Shown: piece by piece, positions 58,421 through 64,000 of the stretch | Position numbering within the stretch: the first letter of the stretch is position 1 | Layout of the letters: each line of letters opens with the position of its first letter | Assembly (NCBI GenBank): GCA_021229015.1 | Contig: CM037788.1 | Location: 50,965,040 to 51,029,039, forward strand | DNA from: Solen grandis | Taxonomy: Eukaryota > Mollusca > Bivalvia > Adapedonta > Solenidae | Length of the DNA: 64,000 nucleotides | Direction: 5' to 3' | Notes under the pieces: model-generated | Told to the model about the DNA's origin: nothing | Database searches by the model: none | What the model saw: only the letters and a program-made list of their open reading frames with translations | Program-made: the position numbers and the translations under genes

Positions 58421-59715
58421 AAGAGAGAGAAAATAGTTAATAAATCAAATGACATTCTGGGGGTGTTCGTGTGTGAAAGTGTGTGAGTGCTTGTTTGATT
58501 CGTGTTCTTATGTGTGGAGGGAATTTCAAATGTCACATTTCCATCGAACAACAAAAATTACAAATACACAAATTTAGACTTATATAGGTTTAGCCAACAT
58601 AATCAACAATAATTTATACACATCTGTTTTGATAGAAGTAAATTAAGAGAGAGAGAGGGGGGGGGGGGGGGGGGAGAGAGAAAGGGAGAGAGATCAAATA
58701 AGGCATATTTGTATCAAAATCATCAAAAATGCAATACATGTTTCATGCTGTGTAGAGAATATGCTTCAACAACTTCATAATTTCGAAATATTTAACATAA
58801 ATGTATTTAACCTGTGCTGTATTTATATATCAGTAGCAGAATAGTTCCAATATTTAAAGTACAGATTTAAATAAAATAGTCAGTATGCGTAAAAGTAAAC
58901 TGACAAGGATCAGTTACATAACAAGTATGGAACAGAATTCGGGCAAAAAATACATTTTGCCTTTTGACATGTTTATTGCTTCATTTGTCTAAGTGACAAG
59001 CATCATTTTGACTAGTACAATACGGCGTAGTCGTCGTCTGCGTTATTTGTTTGTTGTTTTTTTACATTAAACATTCATTATTCATTCACATCATAATAAA
59101 CAACTGAAAATACATCTTCTTTTTATTTTATGGACAGTCCAGTTTGCGCATTCGTATTAAAATGGAATTTATTTCGTCGGTTTAACGGATTGATGAATGA
59201 CACATGTAGCTTCGCAAAATTACACATGTACGCAAGCAGAATGACAAATGTCAAAATGTGCACCTAGCATTATGACGTTGGAGGGCGCTATGCCGGTTTG
59301 ACTCGGAGCGAGTTCAGTTTACATACTTAAGTTAACTAGCGTTACCAGAGTTGCAATAAAACGAGCAGGGTTTTTACCCTACAAACTCTGTAGGGTTACG
59401 CGAGTTCAAACCAGCGAGGTAGGTGGTTAAACTAGAAAGCAATATGGCGGACGGAAAGCATCTAGGCAAATCTACAGAAAATTATTAATATCTATGATAT
59501 CCTGTCTTTAAATAAGCCTGTAAGTAACCTGAAAACAAGCTGGCAGCTAATTTAATCAAGCCCTAGTTTGGAAAAAGTCATTATAAAAAGACCTTTTGTT
59601 TCAATCATATGTCTTTTTCAAATTACATCACAAGGGGTAAACCTCATGCGTTCAGTTGATTGCTAACTATATAGAGTATATTTATTACGTCATCAATACG
59701 AGTTAACTCGAGTAG
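58421..59715. other. Non-coding stretch
   Basis: Contains a (GA)n(G)n run at 58648-58685. No gene is recognised. Confidence 0.45.
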
Positions 59716-60017
59716 TGTTTGTTTGTTTGTTTGTTGGGCTTAACGTCCCACCGACAGTATTTCAGTTATTTGGAGACGATGTCTACTTGAGACAGATAAA
59801 GTGCTGCCACATTGCAGTATCACGCCGTAGACATGTGGCATGATACCACACCCAGTCACATTATCCTGACACCGGGCCAACCAGTCCTGCAACTACCCTT
59901 ATATGCTGAGTGCCAAGCAAGGGAACTTTAACAGTACCATTTTTTTACAACTTTGGTTTGTTTCGGCCAGGGATCGAACCCACGACCTCCCGCACCCGAG
60001 GCCGACGCTCTATAACT
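59716..60017 (-). mobile_element. tRNA-derived SINE, family A, full length, best preserved
   Basis: Plus-strand order is the tail gtttgtttgtttgttgggct, 3' end cccaccgacagtatttcagt, body (gtatcacgccgtagacatgt, tatgctgagtgccaagcaag), then the tRNA-like head with reversed B-box gggatcgaacccacgacctc and cgaggccgacgctcta. It is the best reference for the other copies. Confidence 0.9.
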
Positions 60018-61559
60018 CGAGTAGAACTATAGTTGGTCAACTGAACTCGCTGTCGGTAGTTCGAGAAGTATTGGCAAAATGAAGAAAGAAAGCTGTTTTT
60101 CAAATTCTAAAAAGTTATTTCTTTGAAACAAATGTTTGAAATTGAAAGTAGATCCACTGCTTAAAGACATAATTGGATTGTACATTATACTTTCCAATGC
60201 TTTTCTAAGTGCAGGCCAAACATTTCAGATATTAATATGAGCTCAGGCTTACAAAGATGATATTAAAATAATGAACGTCACGCATAAATTTAATTATGAG
60301 CACATCTCTTCGATCTACATACTGTTTGTAGTTTCGAAATTAAGTCCCAGACTCACCGAGCGACTTAGCGGGGTCAAGCACCCCCCCCCCACACACACAC
60401 ACACACACACAGCTGGGCAGATAATACAATTTTCTGGGTGACTGAAATTGCCTTGATTGGATAAATGGAAATCCCCATCGTTAGCCCCTTATTGAAATAA
60501 AGTTAGCCAAATGACCAGTCACCCAAGCCGACCCTTGCTGAGAGAGCATCCGCTGTAAATTATCTCCGCTGTCATTATGGCAACGGAACTGTGTCTGCTT
60601 TAATCTGAATCAGGCCTTTAGTATTGCTGAACATACATTTTATTTTCATTTATTTTTTTTAAAATCATTAATGAGTTTTAATACATATAACAAACACGTC
60701 CCCAAGCCGGATCAGAACTCGCAACCTAGCTAGTTCTGCAGCCAGTGTCATTAAATTCGTATTAATGTCACTATAAATCATATAGAAAAATATTTTTCAC
60801 AATACATGTATATATATTGAATTAGCGGGCTGTGAGTTCAAGCCCCGGCGGCTACCGACACCCCCCCCCCCCCCACACACACACAAACCTAAAAATTACC
60901 CTAAGTGAGAATAAAACTATTTAGCCCAAAGCTTAGAGTTTAATATATAAAACATATACCCAACTTAAAAAAAGTTACCATATTTCCTTCAGATACCACT
61001 CAGATTGCATCTCCGTCTTTTATCCGGGATAGCAAGCCCCCGGACACCCTCACCTCTCACCTCTGTACTTTATGGTAAATATATTTAGTATATTTCAACT
61101 CCTGTTATGGTCATATTACGGATATATACGATCATCCCGTACTTTCCCGGAGTTCCGAGTATTCAGTTTCCACCCCTGAGGAAAAACGAAATGCAGGATT
61201 TTGATTCTACGAATTAACTTCTTTGATTATTCTGCCCCAACTTGATAAGGCAGTATAGACAGTTTAAAGTAAAACAAATGCCATATTCATGATTGCTCAA
61301 CAAAACTTTAAGATATAACAGCATCAAATTATGACACATGAAAGCCAAATCATTAACTGATGCAAGATACATAACAGCATTAGCCAGTAGACAGCACTGA
61401 TAAACGCACTAAACACAATACAGTATACCACTTGTCAGTATGGCAAAGGCAGAATGTCACATGTAAACATGGACTTGTAAGACGGCAAGATGTAATATTT
61501 GCCCTAATTCTGTTCCATAAACAAGTCAAGCATGTATATATGCATGTATATATGAGTAA
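60018..61559. other. Non-coding stretch
   Basis: No gene recognised. tRNA-like fragments near 60705-60745 and 60835-60850 suggest old SINE pieces. Confidence 0.4.
60379..60411. repeat. C-run and (AC)n microsatellite
   Basis: A run of C is followed by (AC)n. A second block of the same form lies at 60860-60886, just after a B-box-like tgagttcaagccccggcgg. Confidence 0.9.
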
Positions 61560-61563
61560 ATTG

Positions 61564-61650
61564 AGAGAGAGAGAGAGAGAGAGAGAGTGTACAGAGTGTG
61601 TGTGTGCGTGTGTGTGGAGAGAGAGAGAGAGAGGGGGGGGGGGGGGAGAA
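61564..61650. repeat. (GA)n(TG)n(GA)n(G)n compound microsatellite
   Basis: Low-complexity purine runs give long but meaningless open frames on both strands. Confidence 0.95.
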
Positions 61651-62026
61651 AGATTAAGCGGGTCAGAGATATTTTTAAATACTTTGACCTACTGAGAAAC
61701 CGTGAGCTCAACTTGCACGAAATAGACGTGATGGTTTCGAGACTCATTGCATGAAATAGACATATTTATGGGACCCAAACGATCAGAAGTGTTTTGACTG
61801 CGATTGTTGCCGATAACTGTTTGAAAAGGGAGAGAGAAAGGTAGAGGTTGGGATAGTTTTCAATTTTAGGTAAGTCTATTTGTTAATCTTTTAAATTTAT
61901 TGAATATAATAGAAATAAACCGACTAACGTTTTTCTGCTTTTGATAGCATGTACTCTGTATTTATGTGTGGTCGTGCATTAGCATTGATGAAACCTAGCA
62001 GTGATTCACGGTCAGAGTTAAAGTAG

Positions 62027-62515
62027 TTACAGTATAATAGGTAGTGTCTTTTCCCTTTGACCAGTTTCGACAGGTAAGTAGTGATTTGCTGTTCTTAGTT
62101 TAGATATGTTCTTATATTCTGTAGCATTTAATACATTAAAATAATCTTCAAATTGCACATTTTGTTTAAAAGAATGATATATAATTTCTTTATTTGTCTG
62201 TTGCAACTGTTCATGCCATTGTTGCTTAAAATGATCAGTAAGTATTTGTTTTATTTGTAAGTGTATATTATTACAATTTGTTATTCGGAACTGGTTTTCC
62301 CACAGGTCTGGGCGTCCTACTGAGCAGAGAATATTTTTAATTTTGGTGAGCCATTTAAATTCAGTATTAGGTAAGTATAGCATGTATGTATAGATTTGTG
62401 TTGACAATTTTTCTCTGTTAGACTGGAGTAATCTTAACCAAAAAGAGATCATTCGAGTTTTAACTATAATAGAAATGGGGTATCTTGACTTGACTTGAGC
62501 AACATTAATCAACAT
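62027..62515 (-). pseudogene. C-terminal fragment of a LINE endonuclease/reverse transcriptase ORF
   Basis: The frame carries the typical tail of molluscan non-LTR retrotransposon ORF2 proteins: RYPISIIVKTRMISFWLRLL, KLSTQIYTYMLYL, then IKNILCSVGRPDLW and LRTANHYLPVETGQREKTLP. The expected Cys-rich ending is lost after a stop near 62027, and no reverse-transcriptase core lies upstream on that strand, so it is a truncated, dead fragment. Confidence 0.7.
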
Positions 62516-62739
62516 TTCAGGTAGGACACATTGACCAACCTAATCTCGAAAAGAGGTGTGAAAAACTTGCCTTAGCCATCACTTCAGGTGCCGCTGCAAA
62601 ATAAACTTGGTTACTGACCCGGATACGATTGATGATAAGGGTGATAATCAGTTCACCAAAATTTATGAAAACTGACAGAGATGTAAATACCTAATAATGT
62701 AGCTTCGTGAAACTGACTTCGAAATAAAAATTGAAAAAT

Positions 62740-62942
62740 ATGCATGAATTGCGATCTCGGGACCGGGATTTTTACTTCAAAAATAGTTTTAAAAAAATCG
62801 AAATAGCGAAATTCGGATTATTTAAAATAAAATATTTTGTTTTAGTTAAAATAAGAAGGGAAGAAATCGGGACCGAAAATAAACTTCGAAATGGCGAGAA
62901 ATTCGGTTTAACGATGTTCGGTTTGGCGAGGTTCTACTGTAT
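62740..62942 (-). mobile_element. Possible pogo/Tigger-type non-autonomous element, one end
   Basis: On the minus strand from 62942: tacagtagaacctcgccaaa, then repeated gaatttc/cgaaattc words. The start cagtagaacctcg is typical of pogo-like inverted ends. The other end was not found. Confidence 0.3.
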
Positions 62943-63321
62943 TTGCATTTTTCTTTCAAAACCTTGAATGACTATATTAGACACTATTTCTCTCTGTTTT
63001 AGCATTGTGATGAATGGGTATTTGCATGTTTCCATGTTATTCAGGCTGTACTGATATCTATTGTTTGTTAATATAAAGATGAGAAAAAAATGAATATGTC
63101 ATATCAGTTTAGTGAAATATAAAGGGAGAGCGAGAGATATTGCATACATTTATATAATTCCCAGCATATTTTAACAATTACCTTAATGTCCAAAAAAAAA
63201 GAGTAAATTATAGGTGGAAAAAGATTTTAAAAAAGTAATTTCCAGGACATTTTTGAAGGAGAAAATTCGGAATTTTATCCCATGTTAGTGAAATGCAGTT
63301 CTCGACCAAAATGCAGCGTAC

Positions 63322-63359
<38 letters not shown>

Positions 63360-64000
63360 TAGTAACTTTATAACACCCCTCATTTGAATACACATTCTTC
63401 CGATTCGAATTTTGTAACCGTGTTTATTTCATAATGACGCAATGACAGTGTCTGATAATAGACAGTCCTGAGCGTGTCAAGCACACTGGTTTAAGTAGTA
63501 ATTTTTTTCTCAACAATTTATCGTCTTTTATGACGTCAAGTCAGGAAAAATCTTTGAAATTCAAAATTGAAAATCTAAATGGCCGTCGATTTTTTTTTCA
63601 ATGTTGACGTTGACGGACTATATTAACGTCGTTAAGGTGCAGGAATGTGATGCGGTAGAACTCCTACTGATTCTTTTTGTTTATGCGTTGCTAGGTCACG
63701 TAACTTAGATACGATGTTTTACGAAAACTAACGGAAATTTCCAATGATCTTGGGAGAAAATAAAATCTTTTTGACTATCCTAGTCAAATATTGTACATCA
63801 CATTTTTGAGATAAAAATAATGGGGGAAGAAAATACTTATCAGCTTGAATATAAAACGAACGGCTGGTCAACTTTGATGTACAATTTTGTTTATATCTGA
63901 AATCATGATTTTGAACATTAGTATAACTTAAATACATTCTATTGTTAATTAGTTTAAGTTGTGTATATGCTAGACGATAAATTATGATCCTCAATCAGGT
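62943..64000. other. Non-coding end of window
   Basis: AT-rich with a (TC)n run at 63327-63352 and a CRE-like tgacgtcaag near 63531. No gene is recognised. Confidence 0.45.

Noticed and set aside
61432..61747. Arg/Glu-rich and Ser/Leu-rich frames
   Set aside because: They are translations of GA and TG microsatellites.
1..64000. CRISPR arrays, bacterial operons, prophage or plasmid features
   Set aside because: Introns, SINEs, poly(A) signals and metazoan domain sets show animal nuclear DNA. No spaced direct repeats of CRISPR type were seen.

Overview
This is a eukaryotic, AT-rich, intron-containing animal window, most likely from a bivalve mollusc. Host-type genes are split by GT-AG introns. 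They include a tandem set of secreted C1q-domain genes, a chitin-binding peritrophin-like gene, a B-box/coiled-coil/NHL-type gene and C2H2 zinc-finger exons, a combination typical of bivalve genomes. tRNA-derived SINEs, MITEs, microsatellites and minisatellites fill the rest. Species cannot be fixed from sequence alone. Two 100-base N gaps (13615-13714, 44911-45010) break the assembly.

Layout. 1-1300: a 78-bp minisatellite and the last exon of a PHD-finger gene. 2.3-9.7 kb: a transposon-derived block with two divergent (head-to-head) THAP/DDE transposase copies and, convergent with the right one, a SWIM/YqaJ-exonuclease gene. All three are frameshifted, but many catalytic motifs remain; the set looks like decayed ISL2EU/Harbinger-like elements. 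10.7-11.2 kb: an array rich in the palindrome TTCATGAA. 11.8-13.6 kb: C2H2 zinc-finger exons on both strands, each broken by a one-base change in a homopolymer A run. 13.7-23.3 kb: three C1q-domain genes on the minus strand. One is complete (292 aa, four exons), one is cut by an N gap, and one is a first-exon-only pseudogene with two stops.

24.9-33.5 kb: the 3' part of a plus-strand VWA-domain gene. Its exons all join in phase 1, and it ends in a C-terminal region I do not recognise that contains a duplicated exon module. A complete Mutator-like element (26058-28626) sits antisense in one of its introns, with matching terminal inverted repeats, a 9-bp target duplication and an intact 469-aa FLYWCH/MULE transposase. 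36.4-39.2 kb: a secreted Tyr/Gly/Pro/Gln-rich protein gene. 42.1-43.2 kb: the last two exons of a chitin-binding-type gene. 45.6-46.6 kb: two adjacent tandem arrays. 49.5-52.0 kb: a complete two-exon, RING-less B-box/NHL-like gene (541 aa). 52-64 kb: no host gene seen; SINEs, MITEs, simple repeats and a decayed LINE reverse-transcriptase C-terminus.

The host genes suggest innate recognition (C1q, B-box/NHL) and extracellular matrix or cuticle roles (VWA, Tyr/Gly-rich secreted protein, chitin-binding), but no operon-like cooperation can be claimed in a metazoan genome. The most noteworthy items are the intact Mutator element with its TSD, the head-to-head THAP transposases with paired CRE sites, the unrecognised C-terminal module of the VWA gene, and the C1q cluster with birth-and-death signs.
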